Positions 25,971 to 33,840 of a DNA stretch of 64,000 bases are shown here, piece after piece. Numbering within the stretch: the stretch's first letter is position 1; each line of letters begins with the position of its first letter. The DNA is from JAXLQL01 sp046331625. GTDB taxonomy: Bacteria; Acidobacteriota; Terriglobia; Bryobacterales; Bryobacteraceae. The notes beneath the pieces are model-generated. The model was not told the origin of the DNA, did no database searches, and saw only the letters and a program-made list of their open reading frames with translations. The stretch lies in contig JAXLQL010000022.1 of the NCBI GenBank assembly GCA_046331625.1, positions 62,001 to 126,000 on the forward strand, in the 5' to 3' direction. Position numbers and translations under genes: made by a program.

Positions 25971-26999
25971 TCAGCCAATCACGCGTGAATAGACCGCCCG
26001 CGTCGCCTCCACCGCTTTCTCCCAAGTAAACCCTGCCGCCCGCGCCCGGCCTTTCGCCGAGAGGCTCGTCCGCAGCCCCTCATCCTCCGCGAGCGTGCGC
26101 AGCGCCGCCGCGATCTGCGCCGCGTCGGTGGGATCTACCAGCCACGCCGCATCCCCCGCCACCTCGGGCATCGCCGAGACATTCGACGTCACCACCGGCA
26201 GCCCATGCGCCATCGCCTCGAGAATCGGGATCCCGAACCCCTCGTCGAGCGACGGGAAGGCGAAGATCGAGGCTCGCGAATAGAACGAAGCCAATTCCCT
26301 GTCGCCGATCCAGCCCGGAAGTTCGATGTCGCTCGCGCGCCGGCTACGCGCGGCCTTTTCGAGGATCTCGGCTGCGCCAAACCCCTGTGAGCCCGCCAAC
26401 ACGAGCCTCCACCCGGGCGGGGTGCTCTCGAAAGCCTCGATCAGCCGCGCGGTATTCTTGCGATGCTGCAGCGCGCCCACTGAGAGGATGATCCGCTCGC
26501 GGCACGTCTCCGACGCGGGCGGAAATCGGACCCCGTGATGGATCACGTCGAGCCGCGACTCCTCCACTCTTAGCAAATCGCGCACCTGATTCGCCGTGAA
26601 GCGCGACACGCAGATGATGCGTTCGGCGCGCGCGGCGGCGTGGCGAGCCTGCTCTTCGAACCGGCGGCGAAACTCAGGTGTCGAGTACTCGGCGGTGATC
26701 ACGAACAGGTCGTGAAAGGTGACCACCGCGGGCGAACGAAGGCGCTGCGGCAACCGCTGGTTGAGCCCGTGAAAGAGATCCGCCCGCGGAGCGAACGCAT
26801 CGAGCAGCGGCCGCCGCTTTACGCCGGTTGGGATCGCTTCACCCAACGATGCTCGCAGACGGTGCGGGCGATAGCACCACAGCCATCGATCACCCGGATA
26901 CTGGCGCGCCAGCCCCAGCAGGATCTCGCGCGAATAAACTCCGACCCCGGATAGGTGGTCGCCAAGACTGTAAGTGGCGTCGAGTGCAAAGGCGGGCAG
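25971..26999 (-). CDS. Family 4 glycosyltransferase, probable CTG start
   Basis: A GT-B fold glycosyltransferase of about 342 residues that would transfer a sugar from a nucleotide donor, probably in exopolysaccharide or lipopolysaccharide synthesis. The C-terminal donor-binding region is clear: ILSVGALQHRKNTARLIEAF, then SLDEGFGIPILEAMAHGLPVV with the conserved ExxxxxxxE pair, and VDPTDAAQIAAAL. The first ATG/TTG-type start in frame (TTG 26846) would cut off coding-like sequence. Upstream codons read FALDATYSLGDHLSGVGVYS and EILLGLARQYPGDR, which match the family N-terminus. GGAG lies five bases before CTG 26999, so CTG is the probable start. It lies 25 bases after the GGDEF-like gene on the same strand. 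Confidence 0.8.
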   Translation of the reverse strand: MPAFALDATYSLGDHLSGVGVYSREILLGLARQYPGDRWLWCYRPHRLRASLGEAIPTGVKRRPLLDAFAPRADLFHGLNQRLPQRLRSPAVVTFHDLFVITAEYSTPEFRRRFEEQARHAAARAERIICVSRFTANQVRDLLRVEESRLDVIHHGVRFPPASETCRERIILSVGALQHRKNTARLIEAFESTPPGWRLVLAGSQGFGAAEILEKAARSRRASDIELPGWIGDRELASFYSRASIFAFPSLDEGFGIPILEAMAHGLPVVTSNVSAMPEVAGDAAWLVDPTDAAQIAAALRTLAEDEGLRTSLSAKGRARAAGFTWEKAVEATRAVYSRVIG

Positions 27000-27024
27000 A
27001 GCGGCTCCGTCAGCGCTCGCTGGC

Positions 27025-27876
27025 CTAGAAGACTCCCGCGCTACGAGCGCTTTCCTGCCTATTCTGGCATAGCGCCTGCTCGGCTGCGGCGAGTGCGCCG
27101 CTCAGATCGAACTCGGCGCCTGGCGCGATGGTCACCGTGGCCCGGCGCACGGGCACCGCGTCCCCGAAGGAAGCGGCGGCCAAGTGATCGCGCACCGGAC
27201 ACAAAGCAGCAAACCGGCGATCATCCCAGCGCGCGAGGATGTCGGTCTCCTCCGCGAGTTCCCGCAGCCTCCCCGCCACGTGGAGCGCCGCCATCATCGT
27301 TCCCTCGCCGTCATCGATGGGGGTTTCGCACTCCACCATGCTGACCGCGACGGCGACGCCGCTGCGCGAAGCGAGCAGGCCTTGCCGCCCCGCGATCTCG
27401 AGAAATCCACGCTGGTTGTAGAGGCCTGTGACTTCGTCAGTCAGCGCCGCGTGGCGATTGGCCGAGCCGAAGCGGAAGCGCTCCACCGCACCCCGCAGAG
27501 CGCGGGCAAGCGGTACGCAATCGAGCTCGGCGGCCACCAGGAAATCCTGCGCTCCGCGGCGCAGCAGGCGGAACCCTTCCTCCTCTGACGCAGTGAGTGC
27601 AAGCAGCGGAGCGTCCACCGAGGCGGCTCGGACCCGGTCCCAATCCGGAGCGTTGAGGCAGAACGGCGAGGCAGCGTCGGCGAGGACTGCATCCACGCGA
27701 GCGGCCTCCAGCGTCTCGACCGCCTCGCCCGCGTCGAGCGCGTGAATGCGTTCGAAATCCGGGTGCCCTGCGTGACGCCAGCGCGTCTCGCTCCACTCGA
27801 GAAAAGCCTCTTCCAGCAACTGAATCAGATCGGGATCGGAAGACACGACCAGTACACGCAGCGGTGATCTGCTCAT
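27025..27876 (-). CDS. Receiver-like plus degenerate GGDEF-domain protein
   Basis: A 283-residue cytoplasmic protein. The N-terminal half resembles a response-regulator receiver (VLVVSSDPDLIQLLEEAF, DAVLADA with a possible acceptor Asp). The C-terminal half has the diguanylate cyclase entry motif LTDEVTGLYNQRGFLE, but the GGDEF loop reads RWDDRRF. Cyclase activity is therefore unlikely; it may bind a partner or nucleotide. ATG 27876 has TAGGAG eight bases upstream, preferred over the start at 27924. It precedes the glycosyltransferase by 25 bases, hinting at regulation of polysaccharide synthesis, by context only. Confidence 0.75.
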   Translation of the reverse strand: MSRSPLRVLVVSSDPDLIQLLEEAFLEWSETRWRHAGHPDFERIHALDAGEAVETLEAARVDAVLADAASPFCLNAPDWDRVRAASVDAPLLALTASEEEGFRLLRRGAQDFLVAAELDCVPLARALRGAVERFRFGSANRHAALTDEVTGLYNQRGFLEIAGRQGLLASRSGVAVAVSMVECETPIDDGEGTMMAALHVAGRLRELAEETDILARWDDRRFAALCPVRDHLAAASFGDAVPVRRATVTIAPGAEFDLSGALAAAEQALCQNRQESARSAGVF

Positions 27877-27960
27877 CGGCACACTCCTAGTAAGGTAGTG
27901 CCGGCAAGGGAGGATTCCTCTCACCCGAATTTGGGAAACTTTCGCCCACCGGGTGGGGGG

Positions 27961-29235
27961 CTATTTCTTCACGGGTGTCACGATCTTCTCGGGATCCAGG
28001 TTGGCATCGAACGCGATTTCCGTGAACCCGATGTGCATTTCATCCCAGCTTTGATCGCCCCAAACGATTGATTTTCCAGGGTCTGGATTCCACTTGTTGT
28101 TGGCGGAGTTGTCGAACCAAGCAGCGCAGTCGATGCGCCCACCCGGTTGAACGGCAACCTGATGCTTCAGGTCGTAGGTTGTTTGCCAATGGAAATCGTA
28201 GTTCGGTACGCGAATCAAAGCCTCTGATTTTCCGTCCGGCTGGACGACTTTCATCTCCATCGATTTTCCGCGAAGGTGCATGTGCGGCTGCACGGAAACC
28301 ACGCGCACAGGAGCTGAAAACGCGGTGGAAGCATCCGATCGATACGAGGCCTCGCCGGGCGGGATCACGAAGTCGAGATTCTGCACGGTAATGTTGACCA
28401 GACGCCGCTCGGGCGGCTGCTGCGAGAAGTAGATGCCGAGTTCGGACTCGTCCACCGCCTCTTTCCCCGCCGAGTTATAGTGCATCTCGAAAACGATGTC
28501 CGATCCGGCCTTGATCAACTTGCCCTGCTCCGGTCCCCAGTCAGTGGGAATGTAGCCGGGTTCATAGCCGACCAGCAATTCGCGCCGCGCGAACGTGCCT
28601 TCTCCGGGGCGGCCCACACGACGCTGCGGGAGCGTGGGGACGAAGAACTGACGCGGTTCAAAACCCGCGACGTAGCTCGATCCGGGTGGGCGCACGAACG
28701 CGTTCATGTGGTGCACCACCTGGCGCTTGTCGATACGCCACTCGGCGGCACGGATCCAGGTATCGCGCTCGAAGCCGGTGGGGAAGGCGACGAAGGTGTA
28801 GGGGATGGTCCCTTGCGGGGGAACGCGGAAGCCGGGGACCTTGAGGATGAGGTCGGGCTTGCCGAGCCGCCATCCGGTGACGGCGCGGTGCGGCTGCGGA
28901 TAGTCGATGTGCGGGCCCTCCGGAGCTCCGGCGTCGACCCACGCAGCGATAGTGCGGACCTGCTCGGGCGCAAGCGAGCGGTCATTGTGGAAGGCGGCGC
29001 TCGAGGCGGGGTCGGCGTGCCAGGGGGGCATGGTCCCGCGGAGGACTGCTGTCTTGATCGCCTTGGCCCATGGGCGCGCGTCCTGATAGGTGATGAAAGC
29101 CATCGGCGCAACTTCGCCTTTCTGGTGGCAGCCTTGGCAGCGGGAGCGGAGGATCGGGTAGATGTCCTTCGAGAAGGTGGGGACAGAAGCGGCGTAGGCG
29201 CACGCGGCCAGGAGCATCGCGGCTGGGAGTTTCAT
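27961..29235 (-). CDS. Exported cytochrome c / copper type II monooxygenase-like protein
   Basis: A 424-residue exported protein. A signal peptide (MKLPAAMLLAACAYAA) is followed by a cytochrome c-like domain with CQGCH near residue 35 and its distal part around GTMPPWHAD. The C-terminal two thirds resemble copper type II ascorbate-dependent monooxygenases: VVHHMNAF and later QPHMHLRGKSMEM supply candidate copper-binding His and Met residues. This architecture is common in acidobacterial genomes and its substrate is unknown. ATG 29235 was chosen because it begins the signal peptide; the frame runs on to 29331. Heme attachment would need the ccm system encoded at 52858-59970. Confidence 0.82.
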   Translation of the reverse strand: MKLPAAMLLAACAYAASVPTFSKDIYPILRSRCQGCHQKGEVAPMAFITYQDARPWAKAIKTAVLRGTMPPWHADPASSAAFHNDRSLAPEQVRTIAAWVDAGAPEGPHIDYPQPHRAVTGWRLGKPDLILKVPGFRVPPQGTIPYTFVAFPTGFERDTWIRAAEWRIDKRQVVHHMNAFVRPPGSSYVAGFEPRQFFVPTLPQRRVGRPGEGTFARRELLVGYEPGYIPTDWGPEQGKLIKAGSDIVFEMHYNSAGKEAVDESELGIYFSQQPPERRLVNITVQNLDFVIPPGEASYRSDASTAFSAPVRVVSVQPHMHLRGKSMEMKVVQPDGKSEALIRVPNYDFHWQTTYDLKHQVAVQPGGRIDCAAWFDNSANNKWNPDPGKSIVWGDQSWDEMHIGFTEIAFDANLDPEKIVTPVKK

Positions 29236-29675
29236 GGCGTGTGTCTTCGATTGTAGAATAGCGACACGCTTCCTATTCGGCCGAGGCGGCCAGCTTTGCA
29301 GACGTCCGTGGGTGCCGCTTCGCGAATTCAAACCAACAGGAAGTGTAGCGCTGGCGTTTGCCGGCTCGCGCGTCTTCTACGTCATCGCCGGCGTGTTGAA
29401 TCATCTCGCGTTCGCGAAATTCAGCGATCACACCGGTGGCCGGCCTGTGCTTCATATTGGAGAGCCTGACGCCGGGCGCAGTCGTCGGCTGATCCCGCTG
29501 GGGCAGTGGCCGCACTTGCCGCTCCTACCCGGATTCCAGTTGAGGGGTTTCTGCCTTCGAAGACATTCGCGGCGTGAGCACGAGTTGGAAGGCGGATTTC
29601 GTCATGAGCGGCGACCTACACAGGCACGGTTCATCGGATCGCTACGGACCCCGATAGAAACGCCTTCCGCTAGTC
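29236..29675. other. 440-bp stretch with no convincing gene
   Basis: A 152-codon plus-strand frame and an 80-codon minus-strand frame overlap here. Neither has a ribosome site, recognisable domain or normal composition, so I call no gene. Confidence 0.5.
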
Positions 29676-29950
29676 TAGTAGCCCGTGGCTAAAGTCCCGT
29701 GGGTCGCGCGGCGCGGGATCTGTGCCCGCAGGCGAGGCGCGAGGAGGAAGCAATGCGGATTTATTTCGAGCGAACAGCAACAAAGCATGCGGGCACAAAC
29801 CCCGGCCGCCCAGAGGGTTGCGGCGGCATGGGGCCATCTGCTTCGTTGTGGCTCCTGAGAGATGGCCCGCATCGCCTGCCTCGCCACGCCTCGCATCTGG
29901 CCCCATGGCGCTCGCAACGCGGCCCACGCGGCTTTAGCCACGGGCTGCTA
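29676..29950 (+). mobile_element. MITE-like dispersed element, copy A (~275 bp)
   Basis: The element is bounded by terminal inverted repeats: the left end reads TAGTAGCCCGTGGCTAAAG and the right end, reverse-complemented, TAGCAGCCCGTGGCTAAAG. CTAG occurs at both borders (29675-29678 and 29948-29951), a possible target duplication. A second copy at 51270-51545 is highly similar throughout and in the same orientation. Internal inverted repeats (TGTGCCCGCA with TGCGGGCACA; ATGGGGCCATC with CATCTGGCCCCAT) predict strong folding. It encodes no transposase. Confidence 0.75.
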
Positions 29951-30053
29951 GGTCAAGGTCCACGAAACCTGGACCCCAGACGGGGTTCCGCGAGCCATTG
30001 CCGATTGTGAACTGCGGCACCCCGCGGTACGCGCTTCAGTCCCGCCTACCACC

Positions 30054-31433
30054 TCACACGGTCTCTCCCTTGTACCGGCTCAGCACCATCCACGGATCCT
30101 TCGTCCGCGCCCGCCACTCATGCACCTTCTTGCGCAACCCCGCGAGCGTCGCCCCGTGCTCCGCCTTGCCCGCGAGATTGGCCACTTCATCCGGATCCTT
30201 CGTGATGTCGTAAAGCTCCTCGCCGCTCCGATGCAGATACTGGCCCACCGGACGCGAACCCACCATCGCCGTCTCGCCCGCCTTCAAGATGCTCTGCCAC
30301 GTGTGCGACTCCCACAGGTCGCTCGCGTGCGGAAACTCGAGTTCGGGAAACAAATTCCGGATGTACTTGAACTGGCGCGTGCGCACGCCGCGCATCGGAT
30401 AGTACATGGTGATCTCGTGAAACGTGTGCGAGAAGAATGACTCGTCCCATCCCACGGGATTCTCTTGTTCGAGAATCGGCAGGACGCTGCGCCCGTGCAG
30501 TTCGTAGCCAGGTCCTTTCGCGCCCGACCATTCGAGGAACGTCGGTAGCAGGCAGGTCCAGTTGACGACCGCGTTGTTGACGAGTCCGCGTTTGGCTTGG
30601 CCCGGCGCTCGGACGATCATCGGCAAATGCAACCCGGCGTCATAACAATTGGTCTTCGCGTTGGCGAACGGCATGCCATTGTCGCTGATGAAGACCACCA
30701 GCGTGTTGTCGAGCTGCCCAGTCTCGCGCAACGCGTCCATGATCATGCCAACGCCTTGGTCGAGCCGGTTCGACGCTTCGTAATATTCGGCCACCTCGCC
30801 GCGCGTGGCCGCGTTGTCGGGGAGATAACTCGGCACCTTCACCTTCGCTGGATCAAAGCGGTTGCGCTGCACACCGGCATAGTCACGATTCGCAAACCCG
30901 CTCCCCGCGCGATGGGGATCGGTGAAGCCCACGTGCAAGTAGAACGGCTTGTCGCGATCGGCCTGGAAGAACTGGCGTGCCAGCGTCGCAACGCGTTTCA
31001 CATCGCGGCCGCCTTCGCGTTGCGCGTCCAGGTCCCATGCGAACTGGCCCAGCGGGTTCACGTGCAGCTTGGCGATAATGCCCGTGCGATATCCGGCCGC
31101 GCGCAGCAACTCGGGCGTCGACTTCACGCTCGGCAAGTAGTGCAAGTTGTGTTCGCCGTGCGCGTGCCCGTAGTGGCCATTCGAGTGGTTCTGCAAACCG
31201 CTCAGGATCACGCTGCGGCTGGCGCTGCAAGACGCGGTGGTGCAGAACGCATTGGTGAACCGCACGCCCTCGCCTGCGAGCTTGTCGAGATTCGGTGTAC
31301 GCGCGGTGGAGTCGCCGTAAGCGCCGGTGTGCAAGCCGAGATCATCGGCGATCAACAGCACGATGTTCTTCGGCCGCGACTGCGCGAATGCTGGTGCAGC
31401 CGCAGCAGCAGCGAATTGCCGGCGTGTGAGCAT
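30054..31433 (-). CDS. Exported sulfatase (alkaline phosphatase superfamily)
   Basis: A 459-residue type I sulfatase. A twin-Arg-like signal (MLTRRQFAAAAAAPAFA) suggests export. The metal site begins with NIVLLIADDLG; the formylglycine signature is CSASR near residue 69, in the order C-x-A-x-R, so Cys must be converted to formylglycine by a maturase (not seen here). YLHVGFTDPHR and VFISDNGMPF provide further metal ligands. Heparan N-sulfatase-like enzymes have this layout; the actual sulfate ester is unknown. It is transcribed divergently from the small gene at 31500. Confidence 0.9.
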   Translation of the reverse strand: MLTRRQFAAAAAAPAFAQSRPKNIVLLIADDLGLHTGAYGDSTARTPNLDKLAGEGVRFTNAFCTTASCSASRSVILSGLQNHSNGHYGHAHGEHNLHYLPSVKSTPELLRAAGYRTGIIAKLHVNPLGQFAWDLDAQREGGRDVKRVATLARQFFQADRDKPFYLHVGFTDPHRAGSGFANRDYAGVQRNRFDPAKVKVPSYLPDNAATRGEVAEYYEASNRLDQGVGMIMDALRETGQLDNTLVVFISDNGMPFANAKTNCYDAGLHLPMIVRAPGQAKRGLVNNAVVNWTCLLPTFLEWSGAKGPGYELHGRSVLPILEQENPVGWDESFFSHTFHEITMYYPMRGVRTRQFKYIRNLFPELEFPHASDLWESHTWQSILKAGETAMVGSRPVGQYLHRSGEELYDITKDPDEVANLAGKAEHGATLAGLRKKVHEWRARTKDPWMVLSRYKGETV

Positions 31434-31499
31434 AGGTCGATTCTGTCACACGAGTCGCGCTCGTTGACAAGCTGGCCGCGTATTGAGAAAGTGAGGGAA

Positions 31500-31763
31500 A
31501 TGATCCCTTCGTGCGAACTGGCTGACACCGACCCCGTCGTCACGAAGGTTTGGCTCGAAGCTCTCCGCAAGTTGACGCCGGGCGAGAAGCTGGGCCTCGT
31601 TTTCGGAATGATGGACTTCCTGCACGACGTGACTGCGCGGCAGATCCGGGCAGAGCACCCCGAGTTCAGCGAGCGCGATGTGCTCAGGGAAATCGCAACG
31701 CGCAAGTATGGGAGCGACTTGGCGGATCGGGCTTATCCGAGAGTGAAGGCCGCTGGCCCTTGA
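31500..31763 (+). CDS. Small hypothetical protein upstream of a nucleotidyltransferase
   Basis: An 87-residue, mostly helical protein with TPGEKLGLVFGMMDFLHDVT and REIATRKYGSDLADRAYPRV. It resembles small proteins found in front of nucleotidyltransferase-like genes. GAGGG lies four bases before ATG 31500. Its TGA overlaps the TTG start of the next gene (31760-31763), so the two are translationally coupled. A longer open frame extends upstream but lies antisense to the sulfatase gene and is rejected. Toxin-antitoxin pairing is possible but unproven. Confidence 0.65.
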   Translation: MIPSCELADTDPVVTKVWLEALRKLTPGEKLGLVFGMMDFLHDVTARQIRAEHPEFSERDVLREIATRKYGSDLADRAYPRVKAAGP

Positions 31764-32344
31764 ACCCCGTAGCGGACGCGTTTCAACAGGTGCTCGCCGC
31801 GCTCGACACTCTGGAGATCCGGTACGCCGTCGGTGGCTCGGTAGCCAGTTCGATACGAGGGAACTATCGATACACGAATGACATCGACATCCTTGTCGAG
31901 ATGGTTGCTGATCAGGTGGGTGATTTTGTCGCTCGACTCGGCCCGGATTTCTACGCGGATGTCGACAGGATGCGCGAGGCCTTCCGCCTCGGCCGCGCAT
32001 GGAACCTGATCCACACGAAGAGCGCCTGCAAGTTCGACTTGTTTCCGGCCAACACCGAATTCACGAAATCGGAGCTCGCCCGAAGGCGGTTCGAGGTGAC
32101 CGGTTCGTTCGGTCCAGAGATCGAATTCGCTGTTACCTCGGCCGAGGATATTCTGCTCTACAAGCTGGTCTGGTATCGGCGGGCGGGCGAAACCAGCGAG
32201 CAGCAGTGGCGAGACGCTTCCGGCATCGTCGCCGTGCAAGGCGACCGCCTCGATCGCGCTTACCTCCGGGAATGGGCTCCCAAGCTTCGCGTCGAGGATC
32301 TTCTCGAGCGGCTGCTTTCCCAACCTCCGGCTCAGATGTCGTAG
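31760..32344 (+). CDS. Nucleotidyltransferase-fold protein (AbiEii/MNT-like)
   Basis: A 194-residue protein with the DNA polymerase beta-type nucleotidyltransferase signature: YAVGGSVASSIRG near residue 22 (the GS motif) followed by NDIDILVEM (DxD metal site) near 40. Later segments KFDLFPA and SAEDILLYKLVWYRRAGE match the family carrying the third acidic residue and a helical tail. It starts with TTG overlapping the upstream stop. Such proteins often act in toxin-antitoxin pairs, where they transfer nucleotides to tRNA or to a partner toxin. The 3' end overlaps the convergent glnA gene by 13 bases. Confidence 0.75.
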   Translation: MNPVADAFQQVLAALDTLEIRYAVGGSVASSIRGNYRYTNDIDILVEMVADQVGDFVARLGPDFYADVDRMREAFRLGRAWNLIHTKSACKFDLFPANTEFTKSELARRRFEVTGSFGPEIEFAVTSAEDILLYKLVWYRRAGETSEQQWRDASGIVAVQGDRLDRAYLREWAPKLRVEDLLERLLSQPPAQMS

Positions 32345-33741
32345 TAGAGCGCGAACTCGTACGGATGCGGCCTCTGCCGAATCGCGTCCGCCTCGTTCTT
32401 CCGCTTGTAAGTAATGAAGGTCTCGAGCAGTTCTTCCGTGAACACATCGCCCTTCAGCAGGAACGAGTGATCGTCTTCGAGCGCACTCAGCGCTTCCTCG
32501 AGCGACGCCGGCATCGACGGAACATCCTTCATCTCCTCGGGACTCAGATCGTAGATATCCTTGTCGAGCGGCTCGCCCGGATCCACCTTGTTCAACACGC
32601 CGTCGATCCCGGCCATCATCATCGCCGCGAAGGCCAGATACGGATTCGCGCTCGGATCGGGCGGCCGGAACTCCACGCGCTTCGCTTTCGGACTCGCCGA
32701 GTACATCGGAATGCGCACCGCAGCCGACCGGTTCCGCCGCGAGTACGCCAGGTTCACCGGAGCCTCGTACCCCGGCACCAACCGCTTGTACGAATTCGTG
32801 GTCGGCGCGATGATCGCCGCGAGCGCTCGCGCATGCTTCAGCAGTCCGCCGATGTACCACAGCGCCATCTGGCTCAAGCCCGCGTATCCATCGCCCGCGA
32901 ACAACGGCTTGCCCGCTTTCCACAACGACTGGTGCGTGTGCATCCCGCTTCCGTTATCGCCGAACAGCGGCTTCGGCATGAACGTGACGCTCTTGCCGTA
33001 CTGATACGCGACATTTTTGATCACGTACTTGTAGAGCATCATGTTGTCGGCCGACTTCACCAACGTGTCGTACTTCTGGTCGATCTCGCATTGCCCCGCC
33101 GTGGCCACTTCATGGTGATGGCACTCGATGTTGAGGCCCGCGCGGATCAGCGTTTCCACCATCTCGGCGCGCAGGTCCTGGTAGTGGTCCATCGGCGGCA
33201 CCGGAAAGTAGCCTTCCTTGTAGCGCGGCCGGTAGCCGAGGTTGTTCTCGCGGCGGCCCGAGTTCCAGCGTCCTTCGTCGGCGTCGATGTGATAGTAGCC
33301 CTCGTGCTGGTTCTGATCGAAGCACACGTTGTCGAAGATGAAGAACTCGGCTTCCGCTCCGAAATAAGCCACGTCCGCGATCTTGGTGGCCTTGAGATAG
33401 GTCTCGGCCTTCTTGGCGATGTGCCGCGGATCGCGCTCGTAGCTCTGGCGCGTGATCGGATCGATCACGCCGCACACCATCGTCAGCGTGGGCACTTCGC
33501 AAAACGGATCCACCATCGCGGTGTTCGGATCCGGAATCAGCAGCATGTCGCTTTCGTTGATGGCCGCCCAGCCGCGGATGCTCGAACCGTCGATGCCGAA
33601 GCCCTCTTCGAACGAGTCGGCGCTCAGTTGCGAGATGGGATACGAGACGTGCTGCCACAGACCGGGCAGGTCAGTGAACCGCAAGTCCAACTGGCGAGCT
33701 TGGTTCTTCTTGGCGAGGTCGAGAACTTCTTTCGGGGTCAT
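32332..33741 (-). CDS. glnA: Glutamine synthetase, type I (beta subtype)
   Basis: Condenses ammonia and glutamate to glutamine with ATP; cytoplasmic dodecamer. It has 469 residues, as expected for GSI. Motifs: FEEGFGIDGSSIRGW (beta-grasp latch), EAEFFIFD (metal site), NGSGMHTHQS, NRSAAVRIP and EFRPPDPSANPYLAFAAMM. The segment DKDIYDLSPEE near residue 400 carries the Tyr that is adenylylated in GSI-beta enzymes, so regulation by GlnE is likely, though no glnE or glnB is in view. The start has CAGGAG six bases upstream, and a good sigma-70 promoter lies at 33798-33827. Confidence 0.97.
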   Translation of the reverse strand: MTPKEVLDLAKKNQARQLDLRFTDLPGLWQHVSYPISQLSADSFEEGFGIDGSSIRGWAAINESDMLLIPDPNTAMVDPFCEVPTLTMVCGVIDPITRQSYERDPRHIAKKAETYLKATKIADVAYFGAEAEFFIFDNVCFDQNQHEGYYHIDADEGRWNSGRRENNLGYRPRYKEGYFPVPPMDHYQDLRAEMVETLIRAGLNIECHHHEVATAGQCEIDQKYDTLVKSADNMMLYKYVIKNVAYQYGKSVTFMPKPLFGDNGSGMHTHQSLWKAGKPLFAGDGYAGLSQMALWYIGGLLKHARALAAIIAPTTNSYKRLVPGYEAPVNLAYSRRNRSAAVRIPMYSASPKAKRVEFRPPDPSANPYLAFAAMMMAGIDGVLNKVDPGEPLDKDIYDLSPEEMKDVPSMPASLEEALSALEDDHSFLLKGDVFTEELLETFITYKRKNEADAIRQRPHPYEFALYYDI

Positions 33742-33797
33742 GAAAACTCCTGTTCGAATCGGCGCGAAGCCTTTGCGGCATCCCGATTCAAAGTGTC

Positions 33798-33827
33798 AGG
33801 ATAAGGGGAGCGCCGCATCAGCGTCAA
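33798..33827 (-). promoter_or_regulatory. Sigma-70 promoter of glnA
   Basis: On the minus strand TTGACG (33822-33827) is followed by an 18-base spacer and TATCCT (33798-33803). Transcription would begin about 7 bases downstream, leaving a leader of roughly 50 bases before the glnA ATG at 33741. Confidence 0.65.
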
Positions 33828-33840
33828 ATCGAAATTATTT

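Noticed and set aside
30597..31499. Upstream extension of the 87-residue gene
   Set aside because: Antisense to the sulfatase; the real start at ATG 31500 has a ribosome site.
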